A DNA stretch of 64,000 nt from Pseudomonas fluorescens Q2-87 (GCF_000281895.1 NZ_CM001558.1:810556-874555); one strand, 5' to 3'. Shown: positions 38,218-47,850, counted from the stretch's first letter. Numbers and translations: made by a program. Notes: a model not told the origin generated them from the sequence alone.

Positions 38218-39275
38218 GACCTTCCATGAAAGACTCCCGACACCTGTCGTCCCACGCGTTGACCGTCGTTTCTGGCGCGCAGATCGCCAGTCTGATGCCT
38301 TCGTTGCGCGAGGACATTCTGCGTCTGGTCGAAGAAACCTACTTGCAGCACGATGCCGGCCTGACCAACAACCCCGACAGTTATTTCCTGAGATTCGAAG
38401 AACGTCAATCGGATCGGATCATTGCTTTGCCAGCTGCCATTGCCAACGACACGCCCATTTCGGGCATCAAGTGGATTGCCAGTTATCCGAAGAACATCGA
38501 GCAAAATCTACAGCGTGCCTCGGCCGTCCTGTTGCTCAACGATTACGAAACGGGTTACCCGGTGGCATGCCTTGAAGCCTCGCAAATCAGCGCGGCCAGG
38601 ACCGCGGCGTCTGCAGTGCTCGCTGCAAGGGCGCTGGTGGCGGATCCGAAGGAGGCGGTGAATGTTACATTCGTCGGCGCCGGGGTGATTTCCCGCGCAA
38701 TCTTTGATTTTTTCATGGCTGATGGCTGGAGGTTCGGTCAGGTAAATGTCTGTGATCTGGACGCGGGGTCGGCCGCTGAGCTTCGTCATCACATAGAGGC
38801 CGGGACAGGCCAGGAAGCGCGTTTCGTCGAGAGCTGGAAGTCAGCTATCAGTGCTGCCGATATCATTGTTTTCGCCACCAACGCAGGCACGCCTTATGTA
38901 TCGGGAGACGATGTCTTTGCGCCCGGACAGATCATTCTGAATGTCTCGCTGCGCGATATCAGCCCGGACATCATCTGGCATGCGTTCAACGTATTCGACG
39001 ATGTGGAACATTGCATGAAAGCCAATACTTCTCCCCATCTGGCGGAGCAGAAGTACGGTGATCGCTCATTTGTGCACGGCACGCTCGCGCAAGTCCTAAA
39101 GACCCCGAGCTTGATCAACCGTTCGCGTCCGCTGATTTTCTCGCCATTTGGGTTGGGTGTCCTGGATCTTGTGGTGGGCCAACTGTTCGTCGACAAATGT
39201 ATGGAGGCTGGGGCCTATACCAACATCGCGGACTTCATTCCGGACACGCGACGTTGGGACACGTCCCACGGCTGA
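38214..39275 (+). CDS. sbnB: SbnB-like 2,3-diaminopropionate biosynthesis dehydrogenase
   Basis: A 353-residue member of the ornithine cyclodeaminase/mu-crystallin family. The Rossmann fold shows VTFVGAGVISRAIFDFF, and substrate-side motifs are SGIKWIASYPKN and ASQISAARTAASA. SbnB oxidises and hydrolyses the SbnA product with NAD to L-2,3-diaminopropionate plus 2-oxoglutarate. Together with SbnA it is a strong marker that the peptide contains Dap. The start at 38214 overlaps the previous stop; ATG at 38226 is the alternative. Confidence 0.87.
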   Translation: MRPSMKDSRHLSSHALTVVSGAQIASLMPSLREDILRLVEETYLQHDAGLTNNPDSYFLRFEERQSDRIIALPAAIANDTPISGIKWIASYPKNIEQNLQRASAVLLLNDYETGYPVACLEASQISAARTAASAVLAARALVADPKEAVNVTFVGAGVISRAIFDFFMADGWRFGQVNVCDLDAGSAAELRHHIEAGTGQEARFVESWKSAISAADIIVFATNAGTPYVSGDDVFAPGQIILNVSLRDISPDIIWHAFNVFDDVEHCMKANTSPHLAEQKYGDRSFVHGTLAQVLKTPSLINRSRPLIFSPFGLGVLDLVVGQLFVDKCMEAGAYTNIADFIPDTRRWDTSHG

Positions 39276-39335
39276 AGCCATCAAGCAGTAGAAACGCGAG
39301 TATGTACTCGTTCCATTCCAGGGAGGAATGACCCG

Positions 39336-41576
39336 ATGCCCATTAAAAAATGCATGATCATTGGCTTCAATGATTTCTCGTTTGACGACTACTGTCAGAT
39401 GCTCGATCAACTTGCACCTGAAGCGGCAGCGAAACGGGATCTGCGCTTGGCGTTTGTCAATTATGAGGGCTCGCGGTTTCATGCATTGGGCGTGCTGAAC
39501 AAGACGCGTGAATTGCAGGGGCTAGCTGACCTGGACCTGAACAATGCCGACTTTCTATGGCCGGTTGTGATGGTGTTGGGGACCTATCTCGACAAGCACC
39601 GCATTGCTTTTGACTACGTCAACCTTTTTCAGAAAGAGAAGGACGTTCTGGCGCAAAAACTGACATCCGGGACGATCAACGCGGTGGTCATCACCACGAC
39701 CCTCTATGTGATGCCCCATCCGGTGCAGGAGATTGTGGACTTCGTGCGCTCCTTTGCCCCTGAGGTGCAGATCATCATCGGCGGGCCCTATATCAGCGGT
39801 CTGTTCAAGGCTCATGATCGCGAGCTGCTCGGCGACTACTTGAGTGTTCTTGGCGGTGATATCTATATCAACAGCAATGAAGGGGAGGACACACTTCGCC
39901 AGGTACTGGAGGCGCTCAACCAGAACCGTTCAGTCATCGGCTTGAGCCGCACGGCGGTACGGGACGGTGATACGTGGGTGTTCGGTACGGATGAGCCAGA
40001 ATACAACGAGCTGAAGGAAAATTTCGTCAATTACAAGTTGTTCGAACCGCGCGGCATCGGACGTTTTTTGTCCACGCGTACAGCCAAGTCGTGCCCATAC
40101 TCCTGTGCATTCTGCGGTTTTCCCCAGCGGGCCGGTAAGTACCGCTACTTGTCCACCCGCGATGTAGAACGCGAACTGGACGCGGTGAAGGCGATCGGCA
40201 CCGTGGATACGCTGACGTTCCTGGATGACACATTCAATGTGCCCAAGCAGCGCTTCCGGGAAATCATGCAGATGATGATCGACAACCAGTACAACTTTAA
40301 GTGGAACTCCTTCTATCGCTCTGATCAGGGCGACCCGGAAACCATCGAACTGATGGCGCGCGCAGGGTGCGAAGGCGTTTTTCTGGGGATCGAGTCTGCC
40401 TCCGACAAGATGCTTGCATTGATGCGCAAGACGTCACGTCGCAAGAACTATGAACAGGCCATTAGTGCATTCCGCTCGGTGGGCATTGCGACGCACGCCT
40501 CGTTCATCATTGGCTTTCCAGGGGAAACCATCGACACGGTGCAAGAGAGCCTGGACTTCATCGAAACCTTTCGGCCGGACACCTTCCGAGCGCAGGTGTG
40601 GTATTGCGACCCGCTGACACCCATCTGGAATGATCGGGAGAAGTACGGCATCACCGGGTCGGGCTTCGACTGGGCGCACGACACGATGGACAGCGAACTG
40701 GCTGCATCCATTACCGAGCGGTTTTTTCTTACCGCACAAAACTCCACGTGGTTGCCACAGTTCGGCTTTGAGCAATGGAGTCTGTTTTATCTGCATCGCC
40801 AGGGAATGGAGCAGAGTAATATCCTCGGGTATCTGGACGGCTTCAATGCGGCAGTCAAGCATCAGTTGTTGCATGGCGATGAGGTTGAGTTACCTGCCTC
40901 AATCGTCGACCGCTTCAGGTTCAGTGCCCATTTGCCGGCGCAAAGTCCTGCCGTGCCGCAGCCCAGGTTATCAACGGAATCGGCGACGCACTTCAAGGCT
41001 GCTGAAGCACGCTTGCGGGCCGTGGCCGCGTGGCTGGATCCGCAGAATATCGGGGCAATGCCGCTGCACACGGGGGAGCAGACGCAAGCAGCGCTGAGCT
41101 GGCCCGAGGGTATCGTCAATGGCAGCGATCCGGACGTCGGCTGGATCGTGGCCTTTTTGAAGCACGCTTCGAGCATTCTTCAGGGCAGTCGATTTGTTTG
41201 GCAACACGTCGTCAAGGAAGGCTCCCGACAGATTGTGATCGATGATGTCGACCGTTGCAGCGAGGCTGCGCTGTATGACCGCGTCGCGACATCACTTGCC
41301 CAGACCCCACTACTCGGCAGTCACGACAACTATCTGCTGTCGCGCAATTCACGGTTGGGTGCTTGCGGCATCGTTTTATGTCAGCCGGTCCTTCGCGTGT
41401 TCGCCGATGATGTTGTCGCTCATTCGTCTGACAGCGGGCTTTACATGCACCTGCTGCTGCCCAGTAGCGGGCAGGGACGGGTGCTGAGCAATTTTGTCCG
41501 ATGGGCTCCCGAGCTTCACACTGCGGATGCGCGGAGTTCGCTTGCCGAGCAGGCCGTGTTTGTCAGAGTGCAATAA
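39336..41576 (+). CDS. PhpK-family B12-binding radical SAM methyltransferase
   Basis: A 746-residue protein with an AGGAGG site. The start (KKCMIIGFNDFSFDDY..., KRDLRLAFVNYEGSRFHAL) is the pattern of the PhpK family, named for the P-methylase of phosphinothricin synthesis. A cobalamin-binding Rossmann region (about 60-200; VVITTTLYVMPHP, IIIGGPYISG) precedes the radical SAM barrel with the cluster motif C253-PYS-C257-AF-C260. After about residue 500 comes an extension of some 240 residues with no motif I recognise. It should methylate an unactivated carbon (or phosphorus) with methylcobalamin and SAM. No C-P bond gene (pepM) is nearby, so C-methylation of the peptide or a precursor is more likely. 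Confidence 0.8.
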   Translation: MPIKKCMIIGFNDFSFDDYCQMLDQLAPEAAAKRDLRLAFVNYEGSRFHALGVLNKTRELQGLADLDLNNADFLWPVVMVLGTYLDKHRIAFDYVNLFQKEKDVLAQKLTSGTINAVVITTTLYVMPHPVQEIVDFVRSFAPEVQIIIGGPYISGLFKAHDRELLGDYLSVLGGDIYINSNEGEDTLRQVLEALNQNRSVIGLSRTAVRDGDTWVFGTDEPEYNELKENFVNYKLFEPRGIGRFLSTRTAKSCPYSCAFCGFPQRAGKYRYLSTRDVERELDAVKAIGTVDTLTFLDDTFNVPKQRFREIMQMMIDNQYNFKWNSFYRSDQGDPETIELMARAGCEGVFLGIESASDKMLALMRKTSRRKNYEQAISAFRSVGIATHASFIIGFPGETIDTVQESLDFIETFRPDTFRAQVWYCDPLTPIWNDREKYGITGSGFDWAHDTMDSELAASITERFFLTAQNSTWLPQFGFEQWSLFYLHRQGMEQSNILGYLDGFNAAVKHQLLHGDEVELPASIVDRFRFSAHLPAQSPAVPQPRLSTESATHFKAAEARLRAVAAWLDPQNIGAMPLHTGEQTQAALSWPEGIVNGSDPDVGWIVAFLKHASSILQGSRFVWQHVVKEGSRQIVIDDVDRCSEAALYDRVATSLAQTPLLGSHDNYLLSRNSRLGACGIVLCQPVLRVFADDVVAHSSDSGLYMHLLLPSSGQGRVLSNFVRWAPELHTADARSSLAEQAVFVRVQ

Positions 41577-41580
41577 GTGC

Positions 41581-41620
41581 GATCAGGGGAGGAGAACGCC
41601 AAAAGCCCCCCTCCCTGATC
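41581..41620. other. Hairpin between the rSAM and DUF2087 stop codons
   Basis: GATCAGGG at 41581-41588 pairs with CCCTGATC at 41613-41620. No T run follows on either strand, so it is a weak terminator candidate between convergent genes. Confidence 0.4.
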
Positions 41621-41632
41621 CTTGACACACGC

Positions 41633-42073
41633 TTAGCGGGGGGAACCTTGCAACGCAGCTCTCTTGCGTTCTTCACGGGCGCGGGCAGCCGCTAGAAGCT
41701 GTTCGGCTATGCGCATTTCCAGACGCTCTTCACCGAGCCGGATGAACAACGGATGGCCGACAATGGTCGCGTCGAGTTCATAACCGCGTCCTTCGGGTTC
41801 TCGCATCCAGTAGTTGCCATCAATCAGCGTACGCCGCAGCTCCACCACATCGCTTCGCAGCATGGGAGCATATTGTGTTTTCCATTGATCCAGCCGCGCG
41901 GTGGCGTCACGTTCGCTATAGCGTTCGCCGGGCTTGAGCGCGCAGCTGATGTACAAAAGTATTACCGCCAGTTCCTGGCGATTCAGCCGGCCCAGGGTCA
42001 AGCCGTTCTTGTTGCTCAAGCGCGTCAGTGTCTCGACGAAGTGCTCAAAGTCTGTTGGAAGTTCCTTGTTCAA
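41633..42073 (-). CDS. DUF2087-type small protein
   Basis: About 146 residues from a TTG start (42073) with AAAGGAG eight bases upstream; an ATG at 42097 would add eight residues but lacks a ribosome site. The central region YSERDATARLDQW...MLRSDVVELRRTLIDGNYWMREPEGRGYEL resembles DUF2087, a C-terminal domain of some transcriptional regulators (LRRxLVDxGxLxR pattern). No helix-turn-helix is evident here. It faces the NRPS cluster on the opposite strand and lies inside the two duplicated terminators. A regulatory role is possible but unproven. Confidence 0.65.
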   Translation of the reverse strand: MNKELPTDFEHFVETLTRLSNKNGLTLGRLNRQELAVILLYISCALKPGERYSERDATARLDQWKTQYAPMLRSDVVELRRTLIDGNYWMREPEGRGYELDATIVGHPLFIRLGEERLEMRIAEQLLAAARAREERKRAALQGSPR

Positions 42074-42187
42074 TGTCCTGCTCCTTTGGATATTCATGGT
42101 TCTCGCAGTTTAGCGGTGAAGCGCGGCACGAGTGAGCCGGTATGGCGGTTGTCATGCAGTGTTGTATGGGCGTTCTTTTAAAAAAGA

Positions 42188-42237
42188 AAACCCCGCCAGC
42201 CCAAACTGATACTCAGTCGAGGCTGGAGGGGTTTTTC
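42188..42237. terminator. Intrinsic terminator, right copy of the duplicated sequence
   Basis: Stem ACCCCGCCAGCC/GGCTGGAGGGGT with one internal mismatch, the same loop as the copy at 24829-24878, and T runs on both strands (TTTTT right, CTTTT reading left). It serves the dpp operon, whose last gene ends at 42287 on the minus strand. Confidence 0.88.
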
Positions 42238-42286
42238 ATGCCGGATACATGACCCAAGGCGAAGGTTCTCTACCTGCCTTATGCCT

Positions 42287-43267
42287 TTACGCCGCGCCGT
42301 CGAGGAACCGCTCGGCGTAGTGGCACGCCACCAGGCGGTTATCGAGCGGGCGCAGGGCCGGTTCTTCGGTCTTGCAGCGCTCGGTCGCGTACGGGCAGCG
42401 CTTGTGGAAGGCGCAGCCGGACGGTGGGTTGAGCGGGTTGGGCAGTTCGCCGACGATCTTGATCTTCGGCTTGTTCGGGTCCGGGTGGATGGTCGGGGTC
42501 GCCGACAGCAGCGCCTGGGTGTACGGGTGCAGCGGGCGGCTGTAGATGGACTCGTTGGGGCCCATTTCCACCGGGCGACCGAGGTACATGACCATCACGT
42601 CGTCAGCGACGTGTTGCACCACCGCCAGGTTGTGGGAAATGAACACGTAGGCGGTGTTGAACTCCTGCTGCAAATCCATGAACAGGTTCAGCACCTGGGC
42701 CTGAATCGACACGTCCAGCGCCGATGTCGGTTCGTCCGCCACCAGCACCTTGGGTTGCAGCATCATGGCCCGAGCCAGGGCGATGCGCTGGCGCTGGCCG
42801 CCGGAGAACATGTGCGGGTAGCGCTGGTAGTGCTCGGGGCGCAACCCCACCTGCTTCATCATTGCCTGGACTTTCTCGCGCCGCTCGGTGGCCGACAGGC
42901 TGGTGTTGATCAGCAACGGCTCGCCCAGTTGATCACCGATTTTCTGCCGTGGATTGAGGGACGCGTAAGGGCTCTGGAAGACCATCTGCACGTCTTTGCG
43001 CAATTGCTTGCGTTCGGCCTTGTTGGCGCCGGCGACTTCCTGGCCGGCGATTTTCAAGGAGCCGGAGGACGGCTCTTCAATCAGCGTCAGAGCTCGGGCC
43101 AGGGTGGATTTGCCACAACCGGATTCACCGACCACGGCCAGGGTCTTGCCAGCTTCGAGTTCGAACGACACACCATTGAGGGCGCGCACGGTCGCGTGAC
43201 CCTTGAACATGCCACGGGACACTTCGTAATGACGGGTCAGGTCACGGGCGGTAAGTACGACGGCCAT
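42287..43267 (-). CDS. dppF: Dipeptide ABC transporter ATPase DppF
   Basis: A 326-residue ATPase of the oligopeptide/dipeptide family. Walker A is GESGCGKSTLAR, the signature is FSGGQRQRIALAR and Walker B is VLVADEPTSALDV. The C-terminal oligo_HPY region (FHKRCPYATERC) carries cysteines. It is the final gene of dppBCDF and starts in a TGATG overlap with dppD. It hydrolyses ATP on the cytoplasmic face to drive dipeptide import. Confidence 0.94.
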   Translation of the reverse strand: MAVVLTARDLTRHYEVSRGMFKGHATVRALNGVSFELEAGKTLAVVGESGCGKSTLARALTLIEEPSSGSLKIAGQEVAGANKAERKQLRKDVQMVFQSPYASLNPRQKIGDQLGEPLLINTSLSATERREKVQAMMKQVGLRPEHYQRYPHMFSGGQRQRIALARAMMLQPKVLVADEPTSALDVSIQAQVLNLFMDLQQEFNTAYVFISHNLAVVQHVADDVMVMYLGRPVEMGPNESIYSRPLHPYTQALLSATPTIHPDPNKPKIKIVGELPNPLNPPSGCAFHKRCPYATERCKTEEPALRPLDNRLVACHYAERFLDGAA

Positions 43268-44235
43268 CACGCCACCTCCTGGTTCAACGGGTAGAAGCAG
43301 CGGGCGAGGCTGTTGGATTTTGGATCGAGGGCAGGACGCTCCTGGCGGCAGTTATCGCGCACGTACGGGCAACGCGGCGACAGCAGGCAGCCCTGTGGAC
43401 GGTCATAGCGACCGGGCACGATGCCCGGCAATGTCGCCAGGCGCTCGGCGCCCATGCTGTGTTCCGGAATCGCCGCCAGCAACGCTTCGCTGTACGGGTG
43501 GGCCGGAATGTCGAACAGCTCGGGCACCTGGCCCACTTCGACCGCTTGACCGGCATACATCACGCACACGCGCTGGGCGGTTTCAGCCACCACGGCCAGG
43601 TCATGGGTGATCAGCACGAGGCCCATGTCCTGCTCTTTTTGCAGGGCCAACAGCAGGTCCATGATCTGCGCCTGGATGGTCACGTCCAGGGCGGTGGTCG
43701 GTTCGTCGGCGATCAGCAGCTTCGGCTCGCCGGCAATCGCCATGGCAATCGCCACACGCTGGCTCATGCCGCCGGACAGTTGATGCGGGTAAGCGTCCAT
43801 GCGACTGGAAGCGCCGGGGATCTCGACTTTTTCCAGCAATTCGATGGCGCGCTTGCGGGCGGCCTTGCCGGACAACTTCAAATGCAGGCGCAGCACTTCT
43901 TCGATCTGAAAACCCACGGTGTAGCTGGGGTTGAGCGCGGTCATCGGGTCCTGGAACACCATCGCCAGGTCCTTGCCGACGATCTGCCGACGCTGGCGAT
44001 TGCTCAGCTTGAGCATGTTCTTGCCGTCGAAGTTCAGCGCGTCGGCGGTGACGATGCCGGGGTGCTCGATCAGCCCCATCAGCGCCATCATGGTCACGGA
44101 TTTACCCGAGCCCGATTCGCCGACAATGGCCAGGACTTCGCCTTTTTCCACGGTCAGGTCGAGGCCGTCGACCACCGGCACAGCGGTGGCGTCGCCGAAG
44201 CGGACGTTGAGATTCTTGATTTCTAGCAGTGACAT
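43267..44235 (-). CDS. dppD: Dipeptide ABC transporter ATPase DppD
   Basis: A 322-residue ATPase paralogous to DppF. Walker A is [12 protein letters not shown], the signature is [14 protein letters not shown] and Walker B is [13 protein letters not shown], with the C-terminal [12 protein letters not shown] cysteine motif of the family. The start at 44235 ([11 protein letters not shown]) is chosen over an upstream extension because GGAGA lies just before it. It starts 10 bases after dppC. Confidence 0.94.
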   Translation of the reverse strand: MSLLEIKNLNVRFGDATAVPVVDGLDLTVEKGEVLAIVGESGSGKSVTMMALMGLIEHPGIVTADALNFDGKNMLKLSNRQRRQIVGKDLAMVFQDPMTALNPSYTVGFQIEEVLRLHLKLSGKAARKRAIELLEKVEIPGASSRMDAYPHQLSGGMSQRVAIAMAIAGEPKLLIADEPTTALDVTIQAQIMDLLLALQKEQDMGLVLITHDLAVVAETAQRVCVMYAGQAVEVGQVPELFDIPAHPYSEALLAAIPEHSMGAERLATLPGIVPGRYDRPQGCLLSPRCPYVRDNCRQERPALDPKSNSLARCFYPLNQEVA

Positions 44236-44245
44236 GGGAATCTCC

Positions 44246-45157
44246 TCAGGCGGCATTCTTGAGTTTCGGGTCCAGCGCATCGCGCAGCCCGTCGCCCATC
44301 AGGTTGATTGCCAGCACGCTGAGCAAAATGGTCAGGCCAGGCAGGCTCACTACCCACCAGGCGCGTTCGATGTAGTCGCGGGCCGAGGCCAGCATGGTGC
44401 CCCACTCCGGGGTGGGCGGCTGCACGCCGAGGCCGAGGAAGCCCAGGGCTGCGGCGTCGAGGATTGCCGAGGAAAAGCTCAGGGTCGCCTGGACGATCAG
44501 CGGCGCCATGCAGTTGGGCAGCACGGTGATGAACATCAGGCGCGGCAGGCCGGCACCGGCCAGGCGCGCGGCGGTCACGTAGTCGCGGTTCAGCTCGCCC
44601 ATCACGGCGGCGCGGGTCAGGCGCACGTAGGACGGCAGCGAGACGATGGCGATAGCGATCACGGTGTTGATCAGGCCAGGGCCGAGGATGGCGACAATCG
44701 CCACGGCCAGCAGCAGCGAAGGCAGGGCGAGCATGATGTCCATCAGGCGCATGATGGTCGGCCCGAGGATGCGCGGGAAGAACCCGGCGAACAGCCCCAG
44801 CAGGATGCCCGGGATCAGCGACATCACCACCGACGACAAGCCGATCAGCAGCGACAGGCGCGAGCCTTGGATCAGGCGCGACAGCAGATCGCGGCCCAGT
44901 TCGTCGGTGCCCAGCAAAAATTGCATCTGCCCGCCTTCGAGCCAGGCCGGCGGCGTCAGCAGGAAGTCGCGGTATTGCTCGCTCGGGTCATGGGGTGCGA
45001 CCCACGGCGCGAAGAGCGCGCAGAACACCACCAACATCATGAACAACAGCCCGGCCACGGCGCCCTTGTTGCGGGAAAACGCCTGCCAGAATTCTTTGTA
45101 CGGGGACGGGTACAGCAGGCTTTGATCGACTGCTACCGCGGTAGTTGGAGTACTCAT
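44246..45157 (-). CDS. dppC: Dipeptide ABC transporter permease DppC
   Basis: A 303-residue inner-membrane permease with an N-terminal cytoplasmic segment ([19 protein letters not shown]), the OppC-type N-domain helix and five further helices. The EAA loop lies around [18 protein letters not shown]. It forms the translocation pore with DppB. The start at 45157 is ten bases after the dppB stop. Confidence 0.93.
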   Translation of the reverse strand: MSTPTTAVAVDQSLLYPSPYKEFWQAFSRNKGAVAGLLFMMLVVFCALFAPWVAPHDPSEQYRDFLLTPPAWLEGGQMQFLLGTDELGRDLLSRLIQGSRLSLLIGLSSVVMSLIPGILLGLFAGFFPRILGPTIMRLMDIMLALPSLLLAVAIVAILGPGLINTVIAIAIVSLPSYVRLTRAAVMGELNRDYVTAARLAGAGLPRLMFITVLPNCMAPLIVQATLSFSSAILDAAALGFLGLGVQPPTPEWGTMLASARDYIERAWWVVSLPGLTILLSVLAINLMGDGLRDALDPKLKNAA

Positions 45158-45167
45158 GGTCTTGATC

Positions 45168-46178
45168 TCAGCGCTGATGACGGATGCGTGGGTTGGCAAA
45201 GCCGTAGAGGATGTCCACGACGAAGTTGACCAGAATCACCAGGCAGGCGATTAACAGGATGCCGTTCTGCACCACGGGATAATCCCGGGCGCCGATGGCT
45301 TCGATCAGCCACTTGCCGATGCCTGGCCAGGAGAAGATCGTTTCGGTCAGGACCGCACCGGCCAGCAAGGTGCCGACTTGCAGGCCGACCACGGTCAGCA
45401 CCGGGATCAGCGCGTTGCGCAGGCCATGCACGAACACCACGCGCGACGGCGACAGGCCCTTGGCCTTGGCGGTGCGGATATAGTCCTCGCGCAGCACTTC
45501 GAGCATCGAGGAGCGGGTCATGCGGGCGATCACCGCCAGCGGAATGGTGCCCAGTACGATGGCCGGCAGGATCAGGTGATGCAGGGCATCGAGGAACGCG
45601 CCCGGTTCATCGGCCAGCAGCGTGTCGATCAGCATGAAGCCGGTTTTCGGCTCGATGTCGTAGAGCAGGTCGATCCGCCCCGATACCGGGGTCCAGCCCA
45701 GGGACACCGAGAAGAACATGATCAGGATCAGGCCCCACCAGAAGATCGGCATCGAATACCCCGCCAGGGAGATGCCCATCACCCCATGGTCGAACAGGGA
45801 CCCTCGCTTGAGTGCCGCGATCACCCCGGCCAGCAGTCCCAGGATACCGGCGAACAACAGGGCGGCCATGGACAGTTCCAGGGTCGCGGGAAACAGGGAG
45901 CTGAACTCGCTCCATACACTTTCACGGGTACGCAGCGATTCGCCGAGATCACCGTGGGCCAGTTTGCCGATGTAGTCCAAGTACTGGGCATACAGCGGTT
46001 TATTGAGGCCAAGGCGTTCCATTGCCTGAGCATGCATTTCGGGATCGACCCGACGTTCGCCCATCATCACTTCCACGGGGTCGCCGGGAATCATGCGAAT
46101 CAACGCGAAGGTCAGCAGGGTGATGCCGAAGAACGTAGGGATCAACAATCCCAATCGGCGGGCAATAAAACTAAACAT
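45168..46178 (-). CDS. dppB: Dipeptide ABC transporter permease DppB
   Basis: A 336-residue inner-membrane permease. The N-terminus MFSFIARRLGLLIPTFFGITLLTFALIR is the first helix typical of DppB/OppB. The large periplasmic loop and EAA motif (REDYIRTAKAKGLSPSRVVF) follow. A hairpin (GCCCGG/CCGGGC around 46208-46236) lies in the gap after the binding-protein gene and may reduce read-through so that the binding protein is made in excess. Confidence 0.93.
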   Translation of the reverse strand: MFSFIARRLGLLIPTFFGITLLTFALIRMIPGDPVEVMMGERRVDPEMHAQAMERLGLNKPLYAQYLDYIGKLAHGDLGESLRTRESVWSEFSSLFPATLELSMAALLFAGILGLLAGVIAALKRGSLFDHGVMGISLAGYSMPIFWWGLILIMFFSVSLGWTPVSGRIDLLYDIEPKTGFMLIDTLLADEPGAFLDALHHLILPAIVLGTIPLAVIARMTRSSMLEVLREDYIRTAKAKGLSPSRVVFVHGLRNALIPVLTVVGLQVGTLLAGAVLTETIFSWPGIGKWLIEAIGARDYPVVQNGILLIACLVILVNFVVDILYGFANPRIRHQR

Positions 46179-46254
46179 CTTCAGGTGTACCTCATCAGCC
46201 GGTTAGGCGTGCCCGGCCACTCTTGGCGTCAAGAGCGACCGGGCGTTTTCTTAT

Positions 46255-47850
46255 CTACTTCACCTGGGTAGTGGCGAAGTTGTTGGTGGTGAGCGGGCTA
46301 ATCACGTAGCCCTCTACGTTGTTGCGCATTGCCGTGAACATGCGGGTGTGGGCCATGCTGATCCACGGTTGGTCCTGGTTGAAAATGACCTGGGCTTGCT
46401 CATAGAGCTTGGTGCGCTCCTCGGGGTTCACTGTGGCGCGAGCCTGGTCGATCAGCGCCTGGAACTTCTCGTTGCACCAGCGCGCGTAGTTTTCGCCGTT
46501 CTTGGCCGCTTCGCAACTGAGCATAGGCGTCAGGAAGTTATCCGGGTCGCCGTTATCGCCCGCCCATCCGGCAGACACCATATCGTGCTCGCCGTTTTTC
46601 GCGCGCTTGAGCATTTCGCCCCATTCCATCACGCGTATATCGACCTTGATCCCGACTTTCGCCAGGTCCGATTGCATCATTTGTGCGCCGAGCATCGGGT
46701 TGGGGTTGGTCGGGCCGCCGCCGTTGCGGGTGAACAGGGTGAACACGGTGCCTTCCGGTACGCCGGCTTCCTTGAGCAACTGGCGGGCTTTATCCAGATC
46801 GCGAGTCGGGTTCTTCAGTTCGTGATTGAAGCCCAGCAGGGTCGGTGGGTACGGGTTGACCGCCACGGTGGCGTTGCCTTTGCCGAACAGGGCGTTGACG
46901 TAGGCTTCCTTGTCGAAGGCCAGGTCGATGGCTTTGCGCACCCGCACGTCGCTCATGTATTTGTGGCTGGTGTTCAGGGCGGTGTAGGAAACGGTCATCG
47001 CATCCAGCTCGGCGACCTTCAGGTTCGGGTCTTTCTTGATGCTGGGGATGTCATCCGGTTTCGGATACAGCGCAATTTGGCACTCGTTGGTCTTGAGTTT
47101 TTGCATGCGCACGTTGTTGTCGGTGGCGATGGCCAATACCAAGGCATCGGCTGGCGGCTTGCCACGGAAGTAATCCGGGTTGGCCTTGAAGCGCACCTGG
47201 GCGTCCTTGTTGTAGCGCTGGAAGACGAACGGGCCGGTGCCGACTGGCTTGCTGTTGAGGTCGCCGGCCTTGCCTGCCTTGAGCAACTGGTCGGCGTATT
47301 CGGCCGGGTAGATTGAAGAGAAGGCCATGGCGATGTCGGCCAGGAACGGCGCTTCGCGGCGGGTCAGGGTGAACTTGACCGTGTACTCGTCGACCTTCTC
47401 GACATTCTTCAGCAGCTCCTTGAAACCCATGCTTTCAAAGTACGGGAAGCCCACGCTCGACAGTTTGTGCCACGGGTGGTTCGGGTCCAGTTGGCGCTGG
47501 AAACTCCAGACCACGTCGTCGGCGTTCATGTCGCGGGTCGGCTTGAAGTATTCAGTTGTGTGGAACTTGACGCCTTTGCGCAGGTGGAAGGTGTACGTCA
47601 GGCCATCGTCACTGATTTCCCAGGTATCTGCCAGCGAGGGAATCACTTCGGTAGTGCCGGGCTTGAAGCCCACCAGACGATTGAAGATGGTTTCGGACAC
47701 CGCGTCGCCTGTGACTGCAGTCGTGTACTGGACCATGTCGAAGCCTTCCGGGCTGGCTTCTGTACAAACCACCAGGGGTTTGGCGGTGGCGCCAACGGCG
47801 ACACTCAGCAGCGCAGCGGCGATGGCGGCGCGTAGGGGGATCATGTTCAT
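46255..47850 (-). CDS. Dipeptide-binding periplasmic protein (DppA family), copy nearest dppB
   Basis: A 531-residue family 5 solute-binding protein. A Sec signal (MNMIPLRAAIAAALLSVAVG) ends at ATAK. Family landmarks: CTEASPEGFDMVQYTT, YTFHLRKGVKFHTT, KPVGTGPFVFQRY, GWAGDNGDPDNFLTP with the ligand-contact Asp, and the two-Cys pair. It hands dipeptides to DppBC. It is the most divergent of the four copies in this window. Start at ATG 47850 with AGAGG upstream; a TTG six bases earlier is less likely. Confidence 0.92.
   Translation of the reverse strand: MNMIPLRAAIAAALLSVAVGATAKPLVVCTEASPEGFDMVQYTTAVTGDAVSETIFNRLVGFKPGTTEVIPSLADTWEISDDGLTYTFHLRKGVKFHTTEYFKPTRDMNADDVVWSFQRQLDPNHPWHKLSSVGFPYFESMGFKELLKNVEKVDEYTVKFTLTRREAPFLADIAMAFSSIYPAEYADQLLKAGKAGDLNSKPVGTGPFVFQRYNKDAQVRFKANPDYFRGKPPADALVLAIATDNNVRMQKLKTNECQIALYPKPDDIPSIKKDPNLKVAELDAMTVSYTALNTSHKYMSDVRVRKAIDLAFDKEAYVNALFGKGNATVAVNPYPPTLLGFNHELKNPTRDLDKARQLLKEAGVPEGTVFTLFTRNGGGPTNPNPMLGAQMMQSDLAKVGIKVDIRVMEWGEMLKRAKNGEHDMVSAGWAGDNGDPDNFLTPMLSCEAAKNGENYARWCNEKFQALIDQARATVNPEERTKLYEQAQVIFNQDQPWISMAHTRMFTAMRNNVEGYVISPLTTNNFATTQVK

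Noticed and set aside
34147..39275. Siderophore (staphyloferrin B-like) locus because of sbnA/sbnB
   Set aside because: No NIS synthetase, TonB receptor, Fur-box candidate or citrate enzyme is present; the context is NRPS plus exporter.
41633..42097. ATG start at 42097 for the DUF2087 gene
   Set aside because: It has no ribosome site, while TTG at 42073 is eight bases after AAAGGAG.
24823..42237. Integrative element with tRNA attachment site
   Set aside because: No integrase, tRNA gene or transposase was seen at either edge; the flanking repeats are terminators.
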